Shown here one piece after another: positions 1 through 5,872 of a stretch of 7,484 nt of DNA. The position numbers and the translations under genes were made by a program. The notes below the pieces were generated by a model. That model did not search any database. It had not been told where the DNA came from and saw nothing but the letters and a program-made list of their open reading frames with translations. The DNA is taken from contig CAKQFW010000100.1 of NCBI GenBank assembly GCA_934230965.1, positions 1-7,484 on the forward strand, given 5' to 3'. The stretch comes from an uncultured Prevotella sp. (GTDB taxonomy: Bacteria > Bacteroidota > Bacteroidia > Bacteroidales > Bacteroidaceae). The number at the start of each line of letters is the position of its first letter. Within the stretch, counting starts at the first letter, position 1.

Positions 1-192
1 GAAAAGCCAGAGTTTGAGACGCTGTATCTTATTTTTGCCACTCATCCTATATATATGGTTGCGGATAAGGTCAGCAAAAATGATATAGGCATGCGCTACG
101 TGCCATATAAGACATTAGCCAAATGGCTCGTAGATACCAGAAAGAGCGATGACGTGAAAATTGAGGAAAGAATATTAACTATAAAACCATAA
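1..192 (+). CDS. C-terminal end of a DUF4384-like protein (partial)
   Basis: The frame is open from the first base and stops with TAA at 190-192, giving 63 residues of a protein whose start lies outside the window. The piece begins with an acidic stretch followed by a beta-strand pattern (ETLYLIFATHPI) and ends with an Arg/Lys-rich helix (AKWLVDTRKSDD) and a last strand (ILTIKP). From memory this order, 'strand with a short F-x-x-x-P turn, then F/Y..L..WL...R..D, then strand', matches the end of DUF4384. That domain is common in Bacteroidetes and other bacteria next to or fused with caspase-like or other regulatory proteins, and its biochemical role is not known. The caspase gene at 480 therefore fits as a neighbour. 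The family call is inferred from pattern only, because the fragment is short. No catalytic residue can be judged. Confidence 0.6.
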   Translation, partial: EKPEFETLYLIFATHPIYMVADKVSKNDIGMRYVPYKTLAKWLVDTRKSDDVKIEERILTIKP

Positions 193-195
193 GAA

Positions 196-459
196 ATGAA
201 AGGACATAACAGTAACATAAAAGCTATCAAGGACTATCTTGAAATATAGAAAAGAGATAAGTCTCTAGTAACTAGCAAAAGTGCGCAAGATAAAATTCAG
301 CAACATACAAAAAAGTATATGAATGATGTAGATGATGAACTTTACAGCCATTTGAACGTAAACTCAGCAAGTGGTTAATTTGGAGAGGATCATGACTTTA
401 AACAAGATACGAAAATCACTAAGATGAGGTAGAAAGACATTTTATCTGAAAACGAATAA
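196..459 (+). pseudogene. Decayed small reading frame with in-frame stops
   Basis: An ATG three bases after the preceding stop opens a frame that reads like protein (MKGHNSNIKAIKDYLEI) and meets TAG at 247-249. The same frame then stays open for 42 codons, including the hydrophilic helix-like text KSAQDKIQQHTKKYMND and DDELYSHLNVNSASG. It stops at TAA 376-378, again at TAG 430-432, and finally at TAA 457-459. After about position 410 the +1 frame also looks protein-like, so a frameshift is possible. I do not recognise the family. The simplest reading is a gene of about 90 codons broken by nonsense mutations; the first two stops could each be a C-to-T change in a Gln codon. Chance open frame in A-rich DNA is the main alternative. 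Confidence 0.4.
351..382 (+). promoter_or_regulatory. Candidate Bacteroidetes-type promoter for the caspase gene
   Basis: TTTG at 351-354 is followed by a 20-base spacer and TTAATTTG at 375-382. The known Bacteroidetes primary sigma consensus is TTTG about 19-21 bases upstream of TAnnTTTG, so the -33 box is exact and the -7 box has one mismatch. Transcription would start near 389 and give a leader of about 90 bases before the ATG at 480. The site lies inside the decayed frame, so it may have arisen after that gene died, or it may be chance. Confidence 0.35.
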
Positions 460-479
460 TCAACTTTAAATATAAAAAT

Positions 480-2456
480 ATGAAAAAATTAATGTTCGTA
501 TTGACCTTGATGCTTTTATGCATAAAGGTCAGCGCTCAGTCTCTTGAGGAGATTCGGGCGAAAGCCAATTCGGGCGATGCCCATTTCCAGTACCTAATGG
601 GATGGAGCTACGCCAATGGTGCAAATGGCGCAAAGCAAAATTACAATCAAGCCGCGCCTTGGTTCACACAGGCAAGTGATGGCGGTTATGCTGCTGCATC
701 TTATTTCCTCGGATGGATGTACTACTATGGTGAAGGCGTCGGGAAGAACTATTCCGAGGCTCTCAAGTGGTTTACCAAAGCAGAGCAGCAAGGTATGAGA
801 GAAGCCCATGCCTATGCCGTAGATTGTAGAAATAGTTCAGGATTAAATAGACCTTCTGCGCCAGTGCAACCTATCGACAACTTCGACCCCAGTCGTCCTC
901 CGATTCTTGAAATAGCTTCTAATTCCGTCAAATTCATTGATCCGAATGGCAACAATGCCATTGATGGAGGCGAAGACTGTTACATTGAGTTCAAGGTGAC
1001 CAATATGGGTAAAGGTGCAGCAAGTAGATGCATAGCAAGCGCATTATCAGCAGACAATGTTGATGGGCTTGTACTTAAGTCTGTTGATTTATCAACAATT
1101 GGAGCTGGACAGACTATGACAGTTAGAATTCCATTAACAGCCGACACGAATATAAAGAACGGAAAGGCAGACTTAGTGGTAAAGGTTAATGAGCCACATG
1201 GATTTGGTACAGACCCAATTGAGTTAGCTGTAGCAACAAAGGAATTCTCCGCTCCAAAGGTGGAGGTAGTAGACTATGCTATAACTTCCGCTAACGGCAG
1301 TACATTGAAGAAGAAAGAGGCTTTCGATTTACAATTGCTTCTTCAAAACCTCCTACCCAGTAATGCAGAGAATGTATCTGTAGAATGCTTAGTTCCAAAG
1401 GGCGTTTTCGTTATGAATGATGCTGGTGCCAGAGAAACCTTTCCAACATTAGTTGGTGGTGCAACTAAGTCACTTGTGTATCAGTTGATTGTAAACAATG
1501 AATACAAGGGGAATAGTATTCCAATCGACATCAAAGTATGTGAAAAGTATGGTAAATACGCTCAAAACAAACATATCGATTTGCAACTGAACCAGACGAT
1601 GGCATCAAACAAGATTGAAGTTAACGAAACAGAACTAGAAAGCAAGAGTTTCGATATTCAAGTTGCTTCTTTGACTTCAGATGTTGACAAGGTGCCTGCT
1701 GTAGCTTCCGTAAAGGCGAACAACACATTTGCTATTGTTATCGCCAACGAGTCTTACAACAAGGAGGTTGGCGTTCCTTTCGCTGCTAATGATGGTAAAA
1801 TCTTTGCAGAGTATTGCAAAAATGTTTTGGGACTTCCCGAAGAGAATCTTCACCTTGCCGTAAATGCTACGCTCAACGACATGAAACATGAGATTGGCTG
1901 GTTGACTAAAGTTCTTGAAACTCGGAAAGGAGAAGCTAAGGCTATCGTTTATTATGCAGGTCACGGCATACCAGACGAAGCGTCAAAGAATGCATACATG
2001 CTTCCTGTTGATGGTTACGGAAGTGACGTAAGTACAGGCTATCCTTTGGAGCAACTTTATAAAGACCTTGGTTCAGTTCCATCAGAAGGGGTTACTGTAT
2101 TCCTTGATGCATGTTTCAGTGGTGCAAAACGTGAAGGTGGCATGTTGGCATCTGCACGTGGTATCGCTTTAAAAGCAAACCGAGGCGAGCCAATTGGTAA
2201 TATGGTGGTATTCTCCGCTGCCCAAGGCGACGAGACTGCTTATCCGTATAAGAAAGAAGGGCATGGTCTCTTCACCTATTATCTTCTCAAAGAATTGAAA
2301 GACACCAAGGGCGATGTAACTCTAAAGCAGCTTGGCGATTTCGTTACAGAGAAGGTTAGTCAGCAGGCTATCGTCATAAACAGCAAGCCACAGACGCCAA
2401 CTATCATATCATCAAAGAATGTTGTAGGTAAATGGGAGAATTGGAAACTGAAATAA
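480..2456 (+). CDS. Exported caspase-like peptidase (C14) with Sel1 repeats and CARDB/Ig-like modules
   Basis: This is a 658-residue cysteine peptidase of the caspase fold. Residues 1-20 are a Sec signal peptide: Lys-rich start, hydrophobic core, ending VSAQ, so the mature protein is periplasmic or surface-associated. Two Sel1-type helical repeats follow at about 32-67 and 68-103 (GWSYANG and GWMYYYGEGVGKNYSEALKWF). Residues about 140-375 form two beta-rich modules like CARDB or bacterial Ig domains. The caspase domain spans about 415-645, with the catalytic His495 in YYAGHG and Cys545 in DACFSG, both intact. The substrate is unknown; bacterial caspase homologues usually cut after Arg or Lys, but specificity cannot be read here. 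The start is fixed by the signal peptide. The TAA is followed after one base by the ATG of the next gene, so the two are surely co-transcribed. The 5' end is richer in GC than the rest, suggesting domain joining. The fold and catalytic assignment are firm, the biological role is not. Confidence 0.92.
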   Translation: MKKLMFVLTLMLLCIKVSAQSLEEIRAKANSGDAHFQYLMGWSYANGANGAKQNYNQAAPWFTQASDGGYAAASYFLGWMYYYGEGVGKNYSEALKWFTKAEQQGMREAHAYAVDCRNSSGLNRPSAPVQPIDNFDPSRPPILEIASNSVKFIDPNGNNAIDGGEDCYIEFKVTNMGKGAASRCIASALSADNVDGLVLKSVDLSTIGAGQTMTVRIPLTADTNIKNGKADLVVKVNEPHGFGTDPIELAVATKEFSAPKVEVVDYAITSANGSTLKKKEAFDLQLLLQNLLPSNAENVSVECLVPKGVFVMNDAGARETFPTLVGGATKSLVYQLIVNNEYKGNSIPIDIKVCEKYGKYAQNKHIDLQLNQTMASNKIEVNETELESKSFDIQVASLTSDVDKVPAVASVKANNTFAIVIANESYNKEVGVPFAANDGKIFAEYCKNVLGLPEENLHLAVNATLNDMKHEIGWLTKVLETRKGEAKAIVYYAGHGIPDEASKNAYMLPVDGYGSDVSTGYPLEQLYKDLGSVPSEGVTVFLDACFSGAKREGGMLASARGIALKANRGEPIGNMVVFSAAQGDETAYPYKKEGHGLFTYYLLKELKDTKGDVTLKQLGDFVTEKVSQQAIVINSKPQTPTIISSKNVVGKWENWKLK

Positions 2457-2457
2457 C

Positions 2458-3099
2458 ATGCCCTTAAAATTTAGAACAGAAATAAAAGAAATGTTTGGGA
2501 AGGAATACATTAAAGTATTCCTTCTCAATATGGTTGACTCTAGCAAGGTAAAAACTTTGCTGGAGTCTCTTAACTGTATAAGCCGAGTAAATGAAAGTAA
2601 CAATGGAAAGGATTTGACAGTATATCCTACTAAACTATATACTGCAAAAGAGGCTGATGCCGAAATAAATGCAACATTGGAAGCTTTCTATAATGCAAAT
2701 GACAACATGAAGACTATAGAGAAGTTGAAAATGGTGGGAAGTTCTTTAGAGAGCCATCCAAAGAGTCAATGTCTGTATGAAGAAGCTGTTCAGAACATTA
2801 ATGTAGGAGGCAGTAACCGCACTACTTTGGATAACATTCGACTTTCTATGGAACAGTATCTACAAGAGGTGATTGGAAATAAAAATGTTCTTGAAAATCA
2901 AGAGAAGCCTCTCAAACAGTTTTTGAAGTCAAAAGGTGCTACTACAGAAGTTGTGACCTCAATTACTCAGTTTCTACATAGTTTTTATAAATATCAAGAC
3001 AATAACGTCAAACATGACAGCAATGTAAAGAAAGAAGACGTTGATTATTTCCTGGACATAGCAAATGCCATTATTAGGAAAGTACATAAATACGAATAA
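2458..3099 (+). CDS. Putative HEPN/Abi-C-like two-domain protein coupled to the caspase
   Basis: This 213-residue protein has no signal peptide or membrane segment and is expected in the cytoplasm. Residues about 17-80 have a beta-alpha-beta-beta-alpha pattern (YIKVFLLN, SSKVKTLLESL, DLTVYP, AKEADAEINATLEAFYN) resembling a small ferredoxin-like domain. Residues about 97-212 are all helical: a conserved-looking helix (LDNIRLSMEQYLQEVIG), then KFL-type and HSFYKYQDNNVKHD text and a last helix (VDYFLDIANAIIRKV). That arrangement resembles the C-terminal domain of abortive-infection and HEPN-type proteins, in which a polar-x-x-x-His motif sits between helices. Here the motif is NNVKH (182-186), lacking the Arg of the classical RNase motif Rx4-6H, so nuclease activity is doubtful. 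Only one base separates it from the caspase stop, implying translational coupling. Sampled lines are only about 27-32% GC, well below the flanking genes, as in acquired DNA. The reading frame is secure; the family call is an inference. Confidence 0.75.
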   Translation: MPLKFRTEIKEMFGKEYIKVFLLNMVDSSKVKTLLESLNCISRVNESNNGKDLTVYPTKLYTAKEADAEINATLEAFYNANDNMKTIEKLKMVGSSLESHPKSQCLYEEAVQNINVGGSNRTTLDNIRLSMEQYLQEVIGNKNVLENQEKPLKQFLKSKGATTEVVTSITQFLHSFYKYQDNNVKHDSNVKKEDVDYFLDIANAIIRKVHKYE

Positions 3100-3166
3100 T
3101 ACTGCAAGAACTGTTTTTATAAGAACATTTTTTAGTTTTGTTAGTTTATTTGTTAATACACAGACC

Positions 3167-3280
3167 TTTGGAGAGGGATACAGATCTTTCAAGAACAAAG
3201 CTATACAAGACTACATTGACTTTCGTAAGAAAGCCAATGAGGTATTTGCACTTTACGGAAGAGTCTTGAAAGCAGTATAA
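3167..3280 (+). pseudogene. C-terminal-looking fragment of an unrecognised gene
   Basis: Just after the HEPN-like gene a 37-codon stretch reads like a real, helix-rich protein end (SFKNKAIQDYIDFRKK followed by ANEVFALYGRVLKAV) and stops at TAA 3278-3280. An ATG at 3065 is in frame, but the part between it and 3167 overlaps the intact gene and is low-complexity Phe/Val text, so I do not accept it as the true start. The fragment most likely is the remaining 3' end of a gene whose front was lost when the upstream pair was inserted or rearranged. I do not recognise the family. Chance is possible given the short length. Confidence 0.35.
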
Positions 3281-3281
3281 G

Positions 3282-3491
3282 ATGGTCCTCAAAATTACGC
3301 TTCCAATAAACGATGATTAACCGTCTGTGGACTATGACGGCAAACAAGGCAAGGGGAACAATCCGATTGATTCTGATGGCGTTATTCCATATCAAGACAC
3401 TTCGTCCTAACAGCAGCCGAAGATAGTGGTACCCATTCGGGGAAACGACAATAAACGACGACTTCTCCTCCATCTTTTAAGATACGATTAG
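3282..3491 (+). pseudogene. Broken reading frame with two internal TAA stops
   Basis: One frame from ATG 3282 to TAG 3489-3491 reads as protein-like text interrupted by TAA at 3318-3320 and 3408-3410. The pieces are MVLKITLPINDD, then PSVDYDGKQGKGNNPIDSDG with VIPYQDTSS, then QQPKIVVPIRGNDNKRR. The middle piece has a clear Gly/Asp-rich composition and the codon choice of a gene, with no obvious reading in the other frames. Each stop could come from a CAA Gln codon by one C-to-T change. It may be the frameshifted continuation of the fragment ending at 3280. I do not recognise the family. The final stop abuts the hairpin at 3491-3523, as the end of a former transcription unit would. Confidence 0.35.
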
Positions 3492-3523
3492 GCGGTTCAA
3501 TGCATTCACTGCATCGAACCGCC
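3491..3523 (+). terminator. Strong hairpin, possible terminator without a U tract
   Basis: GGCGGTTC (3491-3498) pairs fully with GAACCGCC (3516-3523). After one A/C mismatch, ATGCA (3500-3504) pairs with TGCAT (3510-3514) around the loop TTCAC, giving 13 paired positions in all. No T-run follows on either strand, so it is not a textbook intrinsic terminator. It sits exactly at the end of the accessory block and may end transcription of that block, or be a leftover repeat-type palindrome. Confidence 0.5.
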
Positions 3524-3588
3524 AAGAGTAATCAATCTAATTCAAACTATTTGACTAATCAAGCTATAACATAATACTACTCATAATA

Positions 3589-3606
3589 CCAATTAGACCA
3601 ATTAGA
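3589..3606. repeat. Tandem nine-base direct repeat
   Basis: CCAATTAGA occurs twice head to tail (3589-3597 and 3598-3606) and is followed by the palindrome TAGATCTA (3603-3610). It lies about 110 bases upstream of the promoter at 3718. Copy number is only two, so it may be chance or replication slippage. Confidence 0.5.
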
Positions 3607-3717
3607 TCTATAGAGCCGATTGTAATTGAACAAAGAAACACAAACGCACAAGCAGCACCACAGTTTGCTTTATTTCGAAAAGAAAAATAAAACAAGAGAA
3701 GAAAAGCTGCGAATATG

Positions 3718-3749
3718 TTTTTCTGCTCATACGAAAAACTGTAACTTTG
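3718..3749 (+). promoter_or_regulatory. Promoter of the PLP-enzyme/MBL-hydrolase operon
   Basis: TAACTTTG at 3742-3749 matches the Bacteroidetes -7 consensus TAnnTTTG exactly. TTTT at 3718-3721, 20 bases upstream, is a one-mismatch -33 box (consensus TTTG). Transcription would start near 3756 with a leader of about 44 bases to the ATG at 3800. There is no other strong candidate in the intergenic stretch. Confidence 0.65.
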
Positions 3750-3799
3750 CAGATGATATTGAACAAAGGTATTAAGTAAATAGAACTGGTTTTAAAGAT

Positions 3800-4843
3800 A
3801 TGATTTCATTTCAAAGCGACTATAACAATGGTATGTTGCCAGAGATATTAGAGGCTCTGAGCAAAACTAACAACGACAAAACACCTGGGTATGGATTTGA
3901 CCCTTATACCGAAGCAGCTAAAAAGAAGATACGCAAAGCGGTGGACAACGAGAACGCTGACGTGTTTTTCTTGGTGGGCGGAACGCAAACAAACACTACG
4001 GTTATCGACTCGGTGCTCTTGGGATGCGAGGGCGTGATTTGCGTAGAGACAGGACATATTGAGGTGCACGAGTCGGGCGCCGTTGAAGCCTTCGGACATA
4101 AGGTGATAACGCTGCCCTCAGACGACAGCAAGCTGAGCTCAGAAACGTTGTCGGCCTATATGGATACGTTCTTGGCCGATGAAACGCATGCGCACATGGT
4201 GCAGCCTGGCATGGTTTACATCTCTATGCCCACCGAGTTTGGCATGGTATACACAAAGACAGAATTGGAACAGCTGTATGCCACTTGTCAGAAATATCAG
4301 CTGAAGCTTTTCATTGATGGAGCGAGATTGGGCTACGGACTGATGTCGGAGGCTTGCGACTATGACTTACCGATCTTGGCTAAACATTGCGACGTGTTCT
4401 ACATTGGCGGCACAAAGGTGGGAGCAATGATGGGCGAGGCTGTAGTGTTCTCGGGAATGAAGGCTCCTAAATATTTCTTCACCAATGTAAAACGTCATGG
4501 AGCGCTGCTGGCAAAGGGACGTATGTTGGGCATTCAGTTCGATACGCTCTTTACCAATAATCTTTATTTCAAGATCTCGAAACATGCCATTGATATGGCT
4601 ATACGCATACGTAGCATCTTCACAAAGCACGGCATCAAAATAGCCTACAACTCGCCCACCAATCAGCAATTTGTCAGCCTCTCTCCCACCCTATTTGATG
4701 CGCTATCAAAGAATGTAGCTTTTGAAATATGGGAAAGAAAGAGCGACGACGAAATTATTTGCCGCTTTGTAACCAGTTGGGCAACAAAGGAGGCAGAACT
4801 GGATGCGCTGGATAATGAATTAAACAAATTATTGAAGGCATAG
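3800..4843 (+). CDS. Threonine aldolase-family PLP-dependent lyase
   Basis: This 347-residue cytoplasmic enzyme belongs to the beta-eliminating lyase/threonine aldolase group (PLP fold type I). Low-specificity L-threonine aldolases split L-threonine or allo-threonine into glycine and acetaldehyde. Visible landmarks: the N-terminal FQSDYNNG; the cofactor phosphate-binding segment GGTQTN (60-65); His86 at the place of the ring-stacking histidine; the aspartate that contacts the pyridine nitrogen, Asp173 in DGARLGYGL; and the Schiff-base lysine Lys206 in GGTKVGAMMGE. Length is close to the usual 330-350 residues, so it is intact. The sequence has several unusual positions compared with typical LtaE proteins as I recall them, so another amino-acid lyase specificity is possible and I give no symbol. 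It has its own promoter and is followed after 36 bases by the MBL-fold gene on the same strand, which suggests an operon. Confidence 0.85.
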   Translation: MISFQSDYNNGMLPEILEALSKTNNDKTPGYGFDPYTEAAKKKIRKAVDNENADVFFLVGGTQTNTTVIDSVLLGCEGVICVETGHIEVHESGAVEAFGHKVITLPSDDSKLSSETLSAYMDTFLADETHAHMVQPGMVYISMPTEFGMVYTKTELEQLYATCQKYQLKLFIDGARLGYGLMSEACDYDLPILAKHCDVFYIGGTKVGAMMGEAVVFSGMKAPKYFFTNVKRHGALLAKGRMLGIQFDTLFTNNLYFKISKHAIDMAIRIRSIFTKHGIKIAYNSPTNQQFVSLSPTLFDALSKNVAFEIWERKSDDEIICRFVTSWATKEAELDALDNELNKLLKA

Positions 4844-4879
4844 CGATCTCGGTTTCAAAAAAGAGAATCTTAATACGCA

Positions 4880-5677
4880 ATGAATAAGATAACAATGCTC
4901 GGAACGGGCAATGCCCTGGTATCACACATTTACAATACGTGTTTTGTGCTTGAAACAGACAACACCCGACTGCTGGTAGATGCTGGCGGAGGAAACGGCA
5001 TACTGGCCCAACTAAGAAAAGCTAACATCTCTATTTCTGACATTCACCACCTCTTCGTTACCCATGCCCACACCGACCATATATTGGGCGTGGTTTGGGT
5101 AATACGTATGGTGGCACAGTGTAAAGAATACGTGGGCAAGCTGCATGTTTATGGCAACGATAAGGTAATGAGGGTTATTCATACCATAAACAATCTGGTG
5201 CTTGCCAAGAAACAACTGGATAAGGTAGACGAGCGCATAGTGTATCATGAACTGATGGATGGCGACCGCTTTGAGGTGGGCGACATACAGCTTACTTGCT
5301 TCGACATACATTCAACCAAAGAGAAACAATTTGGCTTCCGTGCCGAATTGCCCAATGGAACAGTGCTCGCTTGCCTTGGCGATGAACCCTATAACCCGCT
5401 TAATCGGAAGTATGTGGAAAAGGCCGACTGGATGATGTGCGAAGCTTTTTGCCTATATGCTGACCGCGATGTGTTCAAACCATACGAAAAGAACCATAGC
5501 ACTGCACTTGACGCTGGAAAACTAGCGGAGGAACTAGGGATAAAGCATCTGATTCTTTATCATACAGAGGAAAAAACAATTTCCACACGTAAAGTAAACT
5601 ATACGCGTGAAGCAGCTGAACACTTCAAAGGTAACATCATCGTGCCAGAAGATTTAGAAAGCATAGAAATAGGCTAA
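4880..5677 (+). CDS. RNase Z-like metallo-beta-lactamase-fold hydrolase
   Basis: This 265-residue protein without a signal peptide has the MBL metal-binding signature THAHTDH, with His62, His64, Asp66 and His67. Further likely ligands are His144 (FDIHST), Asp168 (GDEPYN) and His228 (YHTEE). The context THAHTDHILGVVWVIR and the late HSTALDAGKLAEELG segment (His206) are most like the RNase Z/arylsulfatase-like branch, whose known members include the tRNA 3'-processing endonuclease. It is shorter than typical RNase Z (about 305 residues). The usual HEATF-type segment reads CEAFC (187-191) and the usual ending of the H-F/I-S-x-R-Y type is absent, so it is probably not the housekeeping tRNA enzyme. 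The substrate is unknown. It lies 36 bases behind the PLP enzyme and likely shares its transcript. Fold assignment is secure, function is not. Confidence 0.85.
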   Translation: MNKITMLGTGNALVSHIYNTCFVLETDNTRLLVDAGGGNGILAQLRKANISISDIHHLFVTHAHTDHILGVVWVIRMVAQCKEYVGKLHVYGNDKVMRVIHTINNLVLAKKQLDKVDERIVYHELMDGDRFEVGDIQLTCFDIHSTKEKQFGFRAELPNGTVLACLGDEPYNPLNRKYVEKADWMMCEAFCLYADRDVFKPYEKNHSTALDAGKLAEELGIKHLILYHTEEKTISTRKVNYTREAAEHFKGNIIVPEDLESIEIG

Positions 5678-5724
5678 TAGATTTTCTCACGCCTGACGCT
5701 GACATCGGCATTAGTTAGGGAACA

Positions 5725-5780
5725 ACAACAAAAACAACATTGTTATCTTACAGGATAAAATAACACGTTGTTTTTGTTGT
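5725..5780. terminator. Long hairpin between convergent genes, likely bidirectional terminator
   Basis: Fourteen bases at 5725-5738 pair perfectly with 5767-5780. After a small internal loop, TGTTAT (5741-5746) pairs with ATAACA (5760-5765), closing a 13-base loop. The stem is A/C-rich on the left and G/T-rich on the right, including TTTTT. It starts 48 bases after the MBL gene and ends 92 bases from the phosphatase stop on the other strand, so it is placed to end both transcripts. A clean T-run outside the stem is lacking. Confidence 0.7.
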
Positions 5781-5872
5781 CCTTATTTGTTGACCCGTAT
5801 TATTGAGCTTTATGTTTGAATTAGCCTAAGAACACAAATCGTTATTCGACATTAGTTTACTACAGCAATGCC

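Larger units (their letters stand above)
3524..3799. other. A/T-rich intergenic stretch before the PLP-enzyme operon
   Basis: No open frame of gene quality is visible on either strand in these 276 bases. The stretch holds a tandem nine-base repeat (3589-3606), an A-rich purine run (about 3677-3706) and the promoter of the downstream operon (3718-3749). I see no tRNA, integrase gene or attachment site that would mark an island boundary. Confidence 0.6.

Noticed and set aside
1677..1964. Minus-strand open frame inside the caspase gene
   Set aside because: It is antisense to the conserved catalytic region of a well-supported gene and has no recognisable features.
3065..3280. A 71-codon gene starting at ATG 3065
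   Set aside because: Its front overlaps the end of the intact HEPN-like gene and reads as low-complexity text; only the last part from about 3167 looks like protein.
3201..3473. Minus-strand frame of 90 codons across the decayed region
   Set aside because: The composition is not gene-like, no start context or motif is visible, and the plus-strand text over the same bases looks more like protein.
196..3491. Stop-codon reassignment (TAG/TAA read as Gln) explaining the interrupted frames
   Set aside because: All intact genes here end in TAA or TAG at sensible lengths, including TAG for the PLP enzyme, so the standard code is in use; simple decay explains the relics better.
4367..4669. Minus-strand open frame inside the PLP-enzyme gene
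   Set aside because: It is a shadow of a strongly supported coding sequence with intact catalytic residues.
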